A DNA stretch of 64,000 nucleotides, taken from the NCBI GenBank assembly GCA_910585645.1, contig CAJUFP010000007.1:1-64000 (forward strand), read 5' to 3'. The DNA comes from an uncultured Hungatella sp. GTDB taxonomy: Bacteria > Bacillota > Clostridia > Lachnospirales > Lachnospiraceae. Below, piece after piece: positions 52,775 to 62,351 of this stretch; position 1 is the stretch's first letter; every line of letters starts with the position of its first letter. The position numbers were made by a program, and so were the translations under genes. The notes beneath the pieces were generated by a model. It saw only the letters and a list, made by a program, of their open reading frames with translations, was not told the origin of the DNA and ran no database searches.

Positions 52775-54160
52775 TCACCTCACCCCCAATTCCTTCAACA
52801 CCCCCTCCAAACTCAGATCCCCCCGAATCATCTCATACTCCCCCGAATCATAAACGCTGCACTCCTCAACAGACGCTTCCTTTCCATTCAGGTAGTTAAC
52901 CCCATAATATCCCACAGACCCCATCTCATCCTCATCAAGAACCCCGTTCCCATTCACATCATCAAAATTAACGGTCTTGACCTCTGCCACCGTCTCCAGC
53001 CTGTTCCCTTCCCTCACCGCCATATAGGTGGTATACAGAATCGCCCCCGCGTAATCAGTGTTATAGTTCCGCAGACTGTTATTGCCCGGCGCGTACTCAT
53101 ACCCGGCATTTCCCATAACCCCATAAGACCACTTATCTATCAGCGTACAGACCTTCCCGCCGCTGTAGGTGTAAAGACTTGTATAATACCCGTCAACCCC
53201 TGCCGTCAGCTCCGGCGTCCCATTCCCGTCCACATCGATCAGGCCATAGGTCACGGTCATATTATAAGCCCCATCCTCATCACTCATATCCAGAAGCCGC
53301 GCCACTGCCCCGTACGCCTCCTGATACCTGGCAAACTTCCCGTTTTTCCTTGTATCCCCCAGCGCCTTTCGCACCCCCGCAACCGTCATCTCCCCGGCCT
53401 GTGCAGACAGCCTCTCCGACAGCTGCTCCTGAACCGTAAAAGACCGCTCATAATCCTCCCCGTCCCGGTCAAACCCATAATAGACCGCCGCAAACGTGGT
53501 ATCTCCGTAAGTCTCAATCAGCAGAATATCCGTGCAGCCGTCAAAATTCATATCATAAAATGACACCGCGTCCAGACTGGCAAACGCCTTCCCCTGCAGC
53601 CCCTCCGGCACATAAGGCTTTATCTCCCCCATCACCGTCCCGTTCTGCATCAGCTGTATATGAAAATCCGGATTTCCCTGCCCCGGCCCAAAGGGCACAA
53701 ACCATACCTTCCCGTCATACTCACTAAGCTCCGCCTCAAAGGTCTGCTCCCCGATACAATCCTCACCAAACCGCTTCCTCATATTCTCCGCATCTTCATT
53801 CCCCAAAGTCTCCGCCTTACCCGTCCCGATTCCGTTTCCGGTTCCGATTTCGGTTCCAATTCCGTTTCCATTTCCATTTCCGTTTCCACTGCCGTCTCCA
53901 TCCGCACTTCCCTCATCCGCTGCCGCCTCCCGGCCATTCTGCCCGGCCTCTGCTCCGCCAGACACATCCGCCTTACCTCCGGCCCTGTCCCCCCGCTCTC
54001 CCTCTTCCCCTGAGCGGTCCTCCAGGGCCTCCGAAACAGAGGTCTCTGCTATTCCTGACACCTCTATCTCCTTTCTCCCCCCGCTTGCCTGGCCGCATCC
54101 ACTTCCCAAAACCAGTCCCGCAGCCAGGAACATACACACCCCAATCTCTTTCCGAACCAT
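52775..54160 (-). CDS. Lipoprotein with VCBS/EF-hand-like repeats, unknown function
   Basis: About 461 residues from the ATG at 54160. Lipobox LGSGC. A low-complexity region (~40-125) contains Gly/Asn/Thr repeats of the form GNGNGNGIG and GTGNGIGTG, coded by 6-12-bp repeats. The rest has calcium-binding-like stretches: NFDGCTDILLIE, LIDVDGNGTPELTAG and VNFDDVNGNGVLDEDEMG. These resemble VCBS/EF-hand surface repeats. Extracellular; partner unknown. It overlaps or abuts rpiB. Confidence 0.7.
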   Translation of the reverse strand: MVRKEIGVCMFLAAGLVLGSGCGQASGGRKEIEVSGIAETSVSEALEDRSGEEGERGDRAGGKADVSGGAEAGQNGREAAADEGSADGDGSGNGNGNGNGIGTEIGTGNGIGTGKAETLGNEDAENMRKRFGEDCIGEQTFEAELSEYDGKVWFVPFGPGQGNPDFHIQLMQNGTVMGEIKPYVPEGLQGKAFASLDAVSFYDMNFDGCTDILLIETYGDTTFAAVYYGFDRDGEDYERSFTVQEQLSERLSAQAGEMTVAGVRKALGDTRKNGKFARYQEAYGAVARLLDMSDEDGAYNMTVTYGLIDVDGNGTPELTAGVDGYYTSLYTYSGGKVCTLIDKWSYGVMGNAGYEYAPGNNSLRNYNTDYAGAILYTTYMAVREGNRLETVAEVKTVNFDDVNGNGVLDEDEMGSVGYYGVNYLNGKEASVEECSVYDSGEYEMIRGDLSLEGVLKELGVR

Positions 54161-54448
54161 ATCTTTATCCCCCTGTTGATTAAACTTTAGCGGTCTTTGG
54201 GGGCTTTCCCCCAAATCAATCCCGCGGCCGTTACTACTATACCACTGTCTCTGTCATTTTTCTACCTGTTTTGCCGCAGCCGCAGCCGGAGAACCTGCCA
54301 AAACCCTGACAGTCACCATGCCCATCCCCCTCCATCCCCTGTTTTCTCAAAAAGAATGCAACAAAATCCCCTCTTCCTCCATCTAATATATGTAATTATA
54401 ATTACGATAGATTTATTTTAACAGCCGGCGGAAAGAAGGATATAAACT

Positions 54449-54955
54449 ATGGAACTATTGGTCAAGCGCGCCATGAACGGCGACGGGGAAAGCTTTATCC
54501 AGCTGATGGAAACATACAGGGAATCCATGCTGAAAGTTGCCTGGGGGTTCTTTTCCAACCAGGAGGACGTGGCAGACGCCATGCAGCAGACCATCCTCAA
54601 CGCCTATGAACACATTGGGGAGCTGAAAAGGATAAATTACTTCAAAACCTGGCTCATCCGCATCCTCATCAACAACTGCACCCAGCTGTACAACAGCCAA
54701 AAACGCATAGCTGACCAGGAAGGAGCCAACCGCCAGACTTACCTTGACACCTACCCCGGAGAGAATGCGTTTTTCGATCTTTTGTCCCTTTTGGAAAGGA
54801 AGGACCGGGTGATCTTTCAGCTGTACTTTGGAGAAGAATATACCACCAGGGAAATCGGCGAATTTCTTGGCATCAAAGAGAGCACCGTGCGCAGCCGTAT
54901 TCACCGGGGAAAAGAACAATTAAGAAAACAGATTCAGAGAGAGGAGTGGGCTTAA
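54449..54955 (+). CDS. ECF sigma factor (SigV/SigW-like)
   Basis: 168 residues. Region 2 (FIQLMETYRESMLKVAWGFFSNQEDVADAMQQTIL) and region 4 (LERKDRVIFQLYFGEEYTTREIGEFLGIKESTVRSRIHRGK) are both intact. Its stop overlaps the start of the DUF4179 gene (TAATG), the usual coupling of sigma and anti-sigma genes. It is a second ECF unit, unrelated in sequence to the one at 50046-50555. Confidence 0.93.
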   Translation: MELLVKRAMNGDGESFIQLMETYRESMLKVAWGFFSNQEDVADAMQQTILNAYEHIGELKRINYFKTWLIRILINNCTQLYNSQKRIADQEGANRQTYLDTYPGENAFFDLLSLLERKDRVIFQLYFGEEYTTREIGEFLGIKESTVRSRIHRGKEQLRKQIQREEWA

Positions 54956-56223
54956 TGGACAGACTGCAGCATACGGACCAAACCGACGATATGATAAGAA
55001 ACTGTATGGCGGCAAACCTGCCGGAATCAAAAATCATAAACAGGAAAATAGAACAGGCCTATCAACAAATACGCTCCATGCAATCCATGCCGGCAGAGGC
55101 AAAAACAGCCCCTGACAGAATGAGCGGGAAAAGCGCCGTCAGAAAAGCCTCCACAAAGGCAAACAGCAAAAACGGCAAAAAAATCCTGTCAGCAAGATAC
55201 GCCGCAGCCGCGGCCCTCTTTCTGTCCACTGCCCTGATATTTGTAAAAAATCCTGCCCTGGCGGCCCAAATTCCATTTATCGGCCATATCTTTAAAAGCC
55301 TGGAGCAGAATGTGTCCTACCCGGGAGATTACAGTGAAAATTCCGTCACCCTTCCTGCCCTCCCTGCAGAGACCACCGGCGGACAGGAAGTCCGGCAGAC
55401 CGGACAGAAAACGGCTTCCACGCCCTGGCAGGCCTTTGCCGGCGGCATGACCGTGACCCTTTCGGAAGTGAGCTATGACAGCAACGCCATCTATCTGGCC
55501 CTTCTCATTGAAAATGAGAACGCTTTTGCCGACAATGCCCAGAGCAGCGACATGATGTATCTGGAGTGCCAGGCCGACATGTATAAGGCGGATAAGACCA
55601 AAGAAACATTCAGCAACAGATACGGCAATGGTCTGGCCTACATGACGGAAGGCTCTTTCACAGACTCCCACACATTTAAAGGCCTTGTACAGCTGACCGG
55701 CTCCGGGTTCTCACTGTCAGACTATACTGGCTGTGACATTACTTTCCTTAATTTTATGCAGGAACTGACCACCGGCACCAGGGTTACAGGCACTCTGGCC
55801 GGGGAGACCGAAACCATCTCCTACTTGGAATATGACCGGAAAACCTATGAAGGCCCCTGGACCTTCCACCTGGATTTCTCCGACCTGCAGACCACAGAAC
55901 AGGAAATCCCCGTCAACCGGACCAATGACCAGGGATTTGGCATCGAAAAGCTGGTAAAGACAGAATATGAACTCTATGCCGTTCCCATTTTCCCGGCGGA
56001 AGCCCAACCTGGCGACTATGTGGTCACCATATGGGACGCCGACGGAAATCCTCTGGAAAGCCATGGGGATAATCTGGAAATCAGGAGCATCTACGGGCGG
56101 GATGTATCCAGAGTAACGGTCTATCTCCTAAAATGGGATGATTTTGTGGAGTGCAAAGGAAATAACTCTTACCGCCAGCCGGAGAGGGCTGTCTTTCAGG
56201 CCACTGTGGATTTAGCCAGGTAA
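54955..56223 (+). CDS. DUF4179-type membrane protein, probable anti-sigma factor
   Basis: About 422 residues from the ATG at 54955 (AGAGAGGAG upstream). A cytoplasmic N-terminus (~1-75) is rich in Lys and Arg and one membrane segment lies at ~80-100 (YAAAAALFLSTALIFV). DUF4179-like outside domains follow (IPFIGHIFKSLEQNVSYPGDYS, then beta-rich segments such as MTVTLSEVSYDSNAIYLALLIENE). Proteins of this layout are encoded after ECF sigma genes in Firmicutes and are thought to hold them inactive. Confidence 0.82.
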   Translation: MDRLQHTDQTDDMIRNCMAANLPESKIINRKIEQAYQQIRSMQSMPAEAKTAPDRMSGKSAVRKASTKANSKNGKKILSARYAAAAALFLSTALIFVKNPALAAQIPFIGHIFKSLEQNVSYPGDYSENSVTLPALPAETTGGQEVRQTGQKTASTPWQAFAGGMTVTLSEVSYDSNAIYLALLIENENAFADNAQSSDMMYLECQADMYKADKTKETFSNRYGNGLAYMTEGSFTDSHTFKGLVQLTGSGFSLSDYTGCDITFLNFMQELTTGTRVTGTLAGETETISYLEYDRKTYEGPWTFHLDFSDLQTTEQEIPVNRTNDQGFGIEKLVKTEYELYAVPIFPAEAQPGDYVVTIWDADGNPLESHGDNLEIRSIYGRDVSRVTVYLLKWDDFVECKGNNSYRQPERAVFQATVDLAR

Positions 56224-56374
56224 GATTCTAATTGGCCGGATGCGTAACAGTTCAAGGGTTATCTGAACGGTTACGTTCGCTGCCATTGGGGCTCCATTTT
56301 TGATTCCCGATTCTTGAATCTCCTCCCCCGCCGTGATAAAATAATACCATCACAATTCGCAGGAGGAAAATCTC

Positions 56375-56773
56375 ATGGGCCTTTTTTCACCTAAACCAAA
56401 AAAACAGACCACCACAGACGTCACCTTCAAAACCGAACCCTGCCCAAGCCCCACAGTCCTTGGAAGCCAGAACGGAGATCTGCACAATGTCTCCTGGCAG
56501 CAAGTGGAGAACGGTCTGGAAGACGTATTTGACGACAGCAACCAATTTCTGGTGCTGACTCTTCAGAAGATCAGGCACAACATCCGCTATGTCCAGGCAA
56601 CCCAATGCGACGATGGCATTGTGGTCCAGCTTGGGGTGGAAAACAACAACACAACAAAGCTTGTGGAAAAAATCTGTTCCGAACAGGAATGTATTGACAT
56701 TTTCAAAGAATTTTACAATTCTTCCGCTGTAAAGAACCTCCAGGACTATACTCCGGTGAAATTTTTTGTATAG
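56375..56773 (+). CDS. Hypothetical protein, 132 residues
   Basis: Not recognised. AGGAGG lies 9 nt before the ATG. The first 35 residues are basic and Pro/Thr-rich, and the rest is a compact alpha/beta domain (FDDSNQFLVLTLQKI, IRYVQATQCDDGIVVQLGVEN, CSEQECIDIFKEFYN). No signal peptide. It precedes the MATE gene by 29 bp on the same strand and may be co-transcribed. Confidence 0.65.
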   Translation: MGLFSPKPKKQTTTDVTFKTEPCPSPTVLGSQNGDLHNVSWQQVENGLEDVFDDSNQFLVLTLQKIRHNIRYVQATQCDDGIVVQLGVENNNTTKLVEKICSEQECIDIFKEFYNSSAVKNLQDYTPVKFFV

Positions 56774-56802
56774 AACTATATCCCAATAAGGCGGTACCAA
56801 CC

Positions 56803-58188
56803 ATGTCCTCTACCACACACCCAGACACCAAAAACGACTTCTCCAAAGGAAGCGTCGTCAAAAACATCCTGAACCTTGCCCTGCCCATGACCCTGGCCCA
56901 GCTGATCAATGTGCTCTACAACATCGTGGACCGGATATACATCGGCCGTATCCCCAAAGACGCCACCATGGCCCTCACAGGCCTTGGCCTCTGCCTCCCC
57001 ATCATCTCCATGGTCATCGCCTTTGCCAACTTATTCGGCATGGGCGGTGCGCCGCTGTGCTCCATAGAGCGGGGCCGGGGCAATGACCAGGAGGCGGAGG
57101 CCATCATGGGCAACTCCTTTGTCATGATGGTCTTAAGCGGCCTTGTCCTGACAGTCCTTGGGCTGCTCCTGAAACGCCCCATGCTGCACTTATTCGGCGC
57201 CTCCGACGAAACCATCCCCTATGCGGACTCCTACATCACCATTTACCTTCTGGGCAGTATCTTTGTCATGACCGGCCTTGGCATGAACAGCTTTATCAAC
57301 TCCCAGGGGTTCGGAAAAATCGGAATGCTGACCGTTCTTCTGGGAGCCGTCACAAATATTATCCTGGACCCGCTGTTTATCTTCACCTTCCGCCTGGGAG
57401 TGCAGGGAGCCGCCTGGGCCACCGTCATCTCCCAGGGCCTGTCCGCTGCCTGGATCCTGTGGTTTCTCACAGGAGATAAAGCCATTCTAAAGCTGCGAAA
57501 AAAGGCGTTCCGCTTAAAACCAAGCCGGGTCCTTGCCATCACAGGCCTTGGCCTGTCCGGCTTTACCATGGCCATCACCAACAGCCTGGTACAGATCATG
57601 TACAACGCCAACCTGGCGCTCTTTGGAGGCGATCTGTATGTAGGGATCATGACCGTCATAAATTCCGTCCGCGAAGTCATCTCCCTGCCAATAAACGGCC
57701 TTACCAACAGCGCCCAGCCGGTTATGGGCTTTAACTACGGCGCGGGGGAATACAGGCGGGTAAAAAAAGCCATTGTCTTTATGTCTGTAGTATCTGTGGC
57801 CTACACTACCTTTATGTGGAGCCTGGTCCACGGCTTCCCGGAGTTCTTTATCCGCATTTTCAACCATGAGGGGGATCTGGTCCAGGCCGGCATTCCGGCC
57901 ATGCAGATCTACTATTTCGGATTCTTTATGATGTCCCTGCAGTTTGCCGGACAGTCCGTGTTTGTGGCTCTTGGCAAATCAAAAAACGCGGTGTTTTTCT
58001 CCATCTTCCGGAAGGTTATCATCGTCATACCCATGATCATCCTTCTGCCCAAATTATTCGGCCTTGGAGTCAACGGCATCTTTATGGCAGAGCCTGTCTC
58101 CAACTTTGTGGGCGGCCTTGCCTGCTTTGGGACTATGATGGTCACCGTGTGGCCGGAGCTTGGTGAGAAAAAAGAGCCGGGGCGCTAA
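56803..58188 (+). CDS. MATE-family efflux pump
   Basis: 461 residues, about 12 membrane segments in two MATE repeats. The first has LALPMTLAQLINVLYNIVDRIYIG, the second GLSGFTMAITNSLVQIMYN. PVMGFNYGAGEYRRVKKA matches the family's Pro/Gly-rich loop. It exports drugs or metabolites using a Na+ or H+ gradient. Its stop codon lies inside the stem of the bidirectional terminator shared with the second MATE gene. Confidence 0.94.
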   Translation: MSSTTHPDTKNDFSKGSVVKNILNLALPMTLAQLINVLYNIVDRIYIGRIPKDATMALTGLGLCLPIISMVIAFANLFGMGGAPLCSIERGRGNDQEAEAIMGNSFVMMVLSGLVLTVLGLLLKRPMLHLFGASDETIPYADSYITIYLLGSIFVMTGLGMNSFINSQGFGKIGMLTVLLGAVTNIILDPLFIFTFRLGVQGAAWATVISQGLSAAWILWFLTGDKAILKLRKKAFRLKPSRVLAITGLGLSGFTMAITNSLVQIMYNANLALFGGDLYVGIMTVINSVREVISLPINGLTNSAQPVMGFNYGAGEYRRVKKAIVFMSVVSVAYTTFMWSLVHGFPEFFIRIFNHEGDLVQAGIPAMQIYYFGFFMMSLQFAGQSVFVALGKSKNAVFFSIFRKVIIVIPMIILLPKLFGLGVNGIFMAEPVSNFVGGLACFGTMMVTVWPELGEKKEPGR

Positions 58189-58209
58189 ATCTGGCGCTCC
58201 GGCTCTTTT
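58170..58209. terminator. Bidirectional terminator between the two MATE genes
   Basis: AAAAGAGCCGGGGCGC (58170-58185) / GCGCTCCGGCTCTTTT (58194-58209), one mismatch, T runs in both directions; convergent genes on both sides. Confidence 0.92.
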
Positions 58210-58225
58210 ATAATGGAATGATCCT

Positions 58226-59575
58226 TCATCCTCCCACTCCCTTATCAAGCCACCTGTTCCCCCTAAACCTGACAAAACAAATCCCGGCTCTTGCCACCCA
58301 GTCGCAGTACATAGCAAACCACACATTCATCACCCCAAGCTGCGGAAAAAGCCTGACAAAAAGATAACTTCCCCCAACTCGGAACACCCACATACAGGCA
58401 AAAGACATTGCCATGGTAAACCGCACGTCACCTGCGGACTTTAACGCGTTGGCTGTGGTAAACCCCATAGGCCAGAACAGGGCGCATATCACGCCGTGGG
58501 TCATCAGCATCCACACAGCAGTCTCCTTTGTCACATCCGTCAGGTTGTAAAGCCCTGTGATCCGGGAGGCAAACACCATAGAAGCAGCGCAGCACACTCC
58601 CTGAAACACGTAGGTCAGGCCAATGAGATATCTTGCGTATCCTCTGGCCTGCTTTTTCTCATCCGCCCCGACACATCTCCCCACAATAGTAATCATGGCG
58701 ATCCCGATCCCTGCCCCCGGCATGTGAAGAAACTCCGTCACAGTCAGGGAAACCGCATTGGCCGCAATGGCCGAAGTTCCAAAACCGGTTACCACCCTCT
58801 GAACCAGAAGCCTCCCAATATAAAACAGACTGCTCTCCAGGCTGGTGGGAATTGCCAGACCAAGAATGGCAGACGCCCGCTTTCTTCTCAGCCGCCACCA
58901 AACAAGGGGCCTGACAGGAACCATATTCTGTCTGTTCACAACCAGATAAAATAAAACCAGGCTGACAGCCGCCCTCGAAAGCAGAGATGCCATCCCCGCG
59001 CCAAATACGCCCCAGTGAAAGCCAAAGATGAAAACAGCGTTCATGGAAATATTCAGCAGATTCATAACCAGAGAAGTATAGAAAGAGACCCTGGCATACC
59101 CAAGCACCCGCATAACTGCCGCGCTGCAGCAAAACAGGGCAATAAACGGATAGGAAATGCCGGACAGGCAAAAATACACGCTTCCGGCCTCCAAAACCTG
59201 AGGCTCAATAGATCCGTACAAACGCTTAAGTATCCATGGATTGCCTGCCAAGGCTGCCATCATCATGGCGGTCCCGGCAAACGTCACCAGCAAGATCAAG
59301 TGCTCCACAGCCTCCCCCGCGTCCCTCAAATCCTTTCGCCCCAGATATTGAGAGCAGACAATAGCCCCGCCTGTGGACAAGGCTGTCAAAACACTGTTGA
59401 TCAGCTGATTGATAAAATCCACAAGAGATACCGCTGAAATAGAATGTTCTCCCAGACCGCTGACCATGATCACATCAAACATTCCGATGGCCGCCATAAA
59501 CACCTGCTCCATAATAAGAGGAATCATCAGATCATAGATCTGTTTTTTAGAAAATAAAGGCTCACTCATACGCAT
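58226..59575 (-). CDS. Second MATE-family efflux pump
   Basis: 449 residues with 12 membrane segments: LMIPLIMEQVFMAAIGMFDVIMVSGLG at the start and the second repeat from AILGLAIPTSLESSLFYIGRLL. It belongs to another MATE branch than the gene at 56803. The start overlaps the stop of the upstream TIM-barrel gene by 1 bp (TAATG), so it is the last gene of the catabolic cluster and may export a product or toxic by-product of that pathway. Confidence 0.92.
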   Translation of the reverse strand: MRMSEPLFSKKQIYDLMIPLIMEQVFMAAIGMFDVIMVSGLGEHSISAVSLVDFINQLINSVLTALSTGGAIVCSQYLGRKDLRDAGEAVEHLILLVTFAGTAMMMAALAGNPWILKRLYGSIEPQVLEAGSVYFCLSGISYPFIALFCCSAAVMRVLGYARVSFYTSLVMNLLNISMNAVFIFGFHWGVFGAGMASLLSRAAVSLVLFYLVVNRQNMVPVRPLVWWRLRRKRASAILGLAIPTSLESSLFYIGRLLVQRVVTGFGTSAIAANAVSLTVTEFLHMPGAGIGIAMITIVGRCVGADEKKQARGYARYLIGLTYVFQGVCCAASMVFASRITGLYNLTDVTKETAVWMLMTHGVICALFWPMGFTTANALKSAGDVRFTMAMSFACMWVFRVGGSYLFVRLFPQLGVMNVWFAMYCDWVARAGICFVRFRGNRWLDKGVGG

Positions 59576-60402
59576 TACTCTAAAAACGGGCTTAGAATCT
59601 TCATGGCCTTTCTGTCCGCTTCCATGGGGTCAGGCAGATAGCCGGCCCCGGCGGTCTCCAAAGCCAGACAGCCTGTGTACCCATGTTCAGTGATGGACTT
59701 TATCATACCGTCCAGACCAGATTTCCCGTCCCCCCACGTCAGATGCATCCCGTCCACAAAATGAATGGACTGAATCTTCCCGCCAAAACAGGCAAACCAG
59801 TCCTCCAGCCGTTCCCCATTGTATACAATAGCCCCGGTGTCAGCCATAACCCCAAAAGACGGATGGTCAATCCCACGCTCCATCCGCGCCATGTCCTCCA
59901 TGGTCACTACCAGATTGGTCTCGCAGGACTTCAAGCTTTCCAGGACCATACGTACATGATGCTTCCCGGCCTCATAACAGAGCCTGCAGAGCATATCCTG
60001 GGAGCGCTTAAACGCTTCCTCCCTGTCATGGTCCAAATATCCCCAGCCGGAATTAACAGAAATACAGGGACTTCCCAGCTCCTCGCAGGCCAGGATACCG
60101 TTACGGAAATACTGAAATATCCGTTCTCTCTGTTCCGGTTCTTCCACCCCGATCTGATACCTGTAATTGGAACCGGTTACCAGAAATCCGGCAATGTCAA
60201 GGCCATGACTGCGGGCCGCCCTCTGTATGCGCCCGCACTCCGGATAAGACAAGAAATCACAGTCAAAATGAGGCGGCCCGCCCCACAGAAAGATGCTCTC
60301 AAACCCCAGACTTTCCATGGCCTCCAGAAAATACTCAAAAGAATACCATTTATACATCAGATTCATACCTGCGATCTGCCGCCGCTTAATCTTCCCTTTC
60401 AC
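59575..60402 (-). CDS. Xylose-isomerase-like TIM-barrel protein 2
   Basis: About 275 residues from the GTG at 60402, which follows GGGAGGGTGAAG and lies just after the previous stop; alignment with the upstream paralog supports this start. Family marks: ESIFLWGGPPHFD, SVNSGWGY, VLESLKSCETNLV, GVMADTGAI, SIHFVDG (metal His/Asp) and LALETAGAGY. The family covers sugar-phosphate isomerases and epimerases and inosose-type dehydratases. Substrate unknown. Confidence 0.85.
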   Translation of the reverse strand: MKGKIKRRQIAGMNLMYKWYSFEYFLEAMESLGFESIFLWGGPPHFDCDFLSYPECGRIQRAARSHGLDIAGFLVTGSNYRYQIGVEEPEQRERIFQYFRNGILACEELGSPCISVNSGWGYLDHDREEAFKRSQDMLCRLCYEAGKHHVRMVLESLKSCETNLVVTMEDMARMERGIDHPSFGVMADTGAIVYNGERLEDWFACFGGKIQSIHFVDGMHLTWGDGKSGLDGMIKSITEHGYTGCLALETAGAGYLPDPMEADRKAMKILSPFLE

Positions 60403-60406
60403 ACCT

Positions 60407-61267
60407 TCACCCTCCCTGTGCCTGCCCATGGCAGTCCGCGCTTTCAAAAGCCCATGAAAGCATTTCCATTGTCCGCTCATCTGCTGCCCATGGCGCTTTC
60501 AGATAATTCCGGATCATACAGTAACATCCGATTCTGCCAGAGTACCCGCTTTCCCTTAACCCGGCCCCAATATCAGCCAGATTCAGATAGCCGTCTCCCC
60601 AGTAATGTTTCCCGCCGTCAAACTTGGTGTTGGACAGGCATACATATCCAAGACTGTCCCCAAAACGGGAAAGCCAGAGCCTTACATCCTCCCCCGCCTC
60701 ATAGACAGAGGCCACATCCATGGCAGGCCCTATGTTCTTTCCCTCCATCACGTTCATACACCAGACCATATCCTCGATGGTCCGTATCATATTGGTATGG
60801 TCACTGTAATGATTCAAAAGAAGGACTTTCATGCCCAAAGGCTTTGCCAGATCCGCCACATACCCAAGTTCCTCCTCCAGCCTGAAACGGCGCTCCTCCT
60901 CCCTGACATCCAGAAGAAAACCATTGGCAGTTACGACCATGGAGTCCGTCTCCAGCTCTGCCCCAAACTCCAGGCAGTATTTCAGATACTCATGTGTTTT
61001 CTCTCGCGCCTGGCTTCCAAGGGTATAACGCATAGAAGAAAACTCCGGAAGAAAGACGCCCGGCTCCAGCCCATAATAATCCATCATCTCCCGAAGCCTT
61101 CGCCCTCCTGATCTCCCGTAGGCGTCGATCCACACATGAGGGGTGGCCCCGAACAGATCCACCCGCCGAAACCCCAGCCGCCGCTGATGCTCCAAAAACG
61201 TCTCAAAGGTGTAAAACCTGTAGTGGGCATTTGAATTGCCAATGTCTGATACTGCTATGGATCTCAT
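60407..61267 (-). CDS. Xylose-isomerase-like TIM-barrel protein 1
   Basis: About 286 residues from the ATG at 61267 (AAAGGAG upstream). It has the same domain order as its neighbour: RRVDLFGATPHVWID, VVTANGFLLD, VLLLNHYSD, GPAMDVASVY, GYVCLSNTKFDGGKHYWGDGY. Moderate similarity to the next gene marks an old tandem duplication, so the two may handle successive steps or form a heteromer. A terminator separates it from the ABC importer genes upstream. Confidence 0.85.
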   Translation of the reverse strand: MRSIAVSDIGNSNAHYRFYTFETFLEHQRRLGFRRVDLFGATPHVWIDAYGRSGGRRLREMMDYYGLEPGVFLPEFSSMRYTLGSQAREKTHEYLKYCLEFGAELETDSMVVTANGFLLDVREEERRFRLEEELGYVADLAKPLGMKVLLLNHYSDHTNMIRTIEDMVWCMNVMEGKNIGPAMDVASVYEAGEDVRLWLSRFGDSLGYVCLSNTKFDGGKHYWGDGYLNLADIGAGLRESGYSGRIGCYCMIRNYLKAPWAADERTMEMLSWAFESADCHGQAQGG

Positions 61268-61304
61268 AAATTCTCCTTTCCTATTTCGCCCCGGACCTGT
61301 GATC

Positions 61305-61330
61305 AAAAAAGAGTCCGGCTTGCCGGACTC
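61305..61330 (-). terminator. Terminator after the solute-binding protein gene
   Basis: GAGTCCGGC-tt-GCCGGACTC (61311-61329), followed on the minus strand by TTTTTTGATC. Partial read-through would give lower expression of the TIM-barrel genes. Confidence 0.88.
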
Positions 61331-61347
61331 TCCTTAAGCCCAAAGGC

Positions 61348-62331
61348 CTACTTTTTATTCAGTATATTCTTGGAACTAAATCCCTCCAGAAGTTCCGGGT
61401 CATCCAGCTCAGCTATGGCTTCCTGCTCATAAGATGAAAATGTGCCATCTGATAAGATCGTATTCAGCCACTCATCTACCAGCTCCACAAAATCCTCATT
61501 GCCTTTGGGAATGGCAATCGACGCGCCCGGGTCCCTGTCCACCGGAATATCAAAAGAAAGGTCATAATCAATCATCAGATCCGGGTTGGCTTTGCAGATA
61601 AGGATCGCGTATTTCTCATTGAGCACAGCCGCGTCCACTTTCCCGTTGGCAACTGCCAGCACAATATCCGGAGTAGATTCGTAGTCAATCAGATTCGCCT
61701 GGGGATACTGCTCCGCAAAAGTGACCGAAGTGGAAGAACCCTGGAGAGACGCTGTACTAACGCCGCTCATCCCTTTATCCGGGGCAAATATCTCCTCATT
61801 TTCCCTGTCCTTTTTAATCACGATCGTCTGGAGAGAGCGGTGATAGGGAATCGAAAAATCCATATTCTGCCTTCTCTCCTCCGTACCGGCCAGCGACGGG
61901 GCAAAGTCTACCTGTCCTGCCTGCAGCGCTGCCAAAACTCCCGGGAAGGTCATATCATTGATCTCAACTTCTACCTTTGTTCCCAGTTTCTCCGATACAT
62001 AATCCGCCAATCCATAACACATGCTGATCTCAAACCCGCACAGTTTATCCTCCCCGTTCACAATCTTGTGAAATCTCCACGGCGGAGACTGGGCGTTAAT
62101 AGCCGCAACAAGCTTTCCCGACTCCTTGGCTTTCTGAAGAATCGGTCCGTACTCCTGTGTCTCCCCGGCCTGGGCCTCTGTAGGGGCCTGGGTCTCGGCG
62201 GGAGCCTGGGCCGCCTGGGTTGTTTCCACCTTAGGGGGAGCCTGGGTCTCCTCCGATTTCGCGCCGCACCCTGCCAGTGTGCTTACCGCCATAACTGCCG
62301 CCATTGCTGCTGCCATCCATCTTCTTTTCAT
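61348..62331 (-). CDS. Amino-acid-type ABC transporter solute-binding lipoprotein
   Basis: About 327 residues from the ATG at 62331 (AAAGGAG upstream). Lipobox LAGC, then a Gln/Ala/Pro/Thr linker (~25-60). The periplasmic-binding family-3 fold shows GFEISMCYGLADYVSEKLG, NDMTFPGVLAALQAGQVDFAPSL and IPVDRDPGASIAIPKGNEDF. Binds amino acids or related compounds outside the membrane. Encoded after its ATPase and permease. Confidence 0.93.
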   Translation of the reverse strand: MKRRWMAAAMAAVMAVSTLAGCGAKSEETQAPPKVETTQAAQAPAETQAPTEAQAGETQEYGPILQKAKESGKLVAAINAQSPPWRFHKIVNGEDKLCGFEISMCYGLADYVSEKLGTKVEVEINDMTFPGVLAALQAGQVDFAPSLAGTEERRQNMDFSIPYHRSLQTIVIKKDRENEEIFAPDKGMSGVSTASLQGSSTSVTFAEQYPQANLIDYESTPDIVLAVANGKVDAAVLNEKYAILICKANPDLMIDYDLSFDIPVDRDPGASIAIPKGNEDFVELVDEWLNTILSDGTFSSYEQEAIAELDDPELLEGFSSKNILNKK

Positions 62332-62351
62332 CACACTTCTCCTTTCTTAAA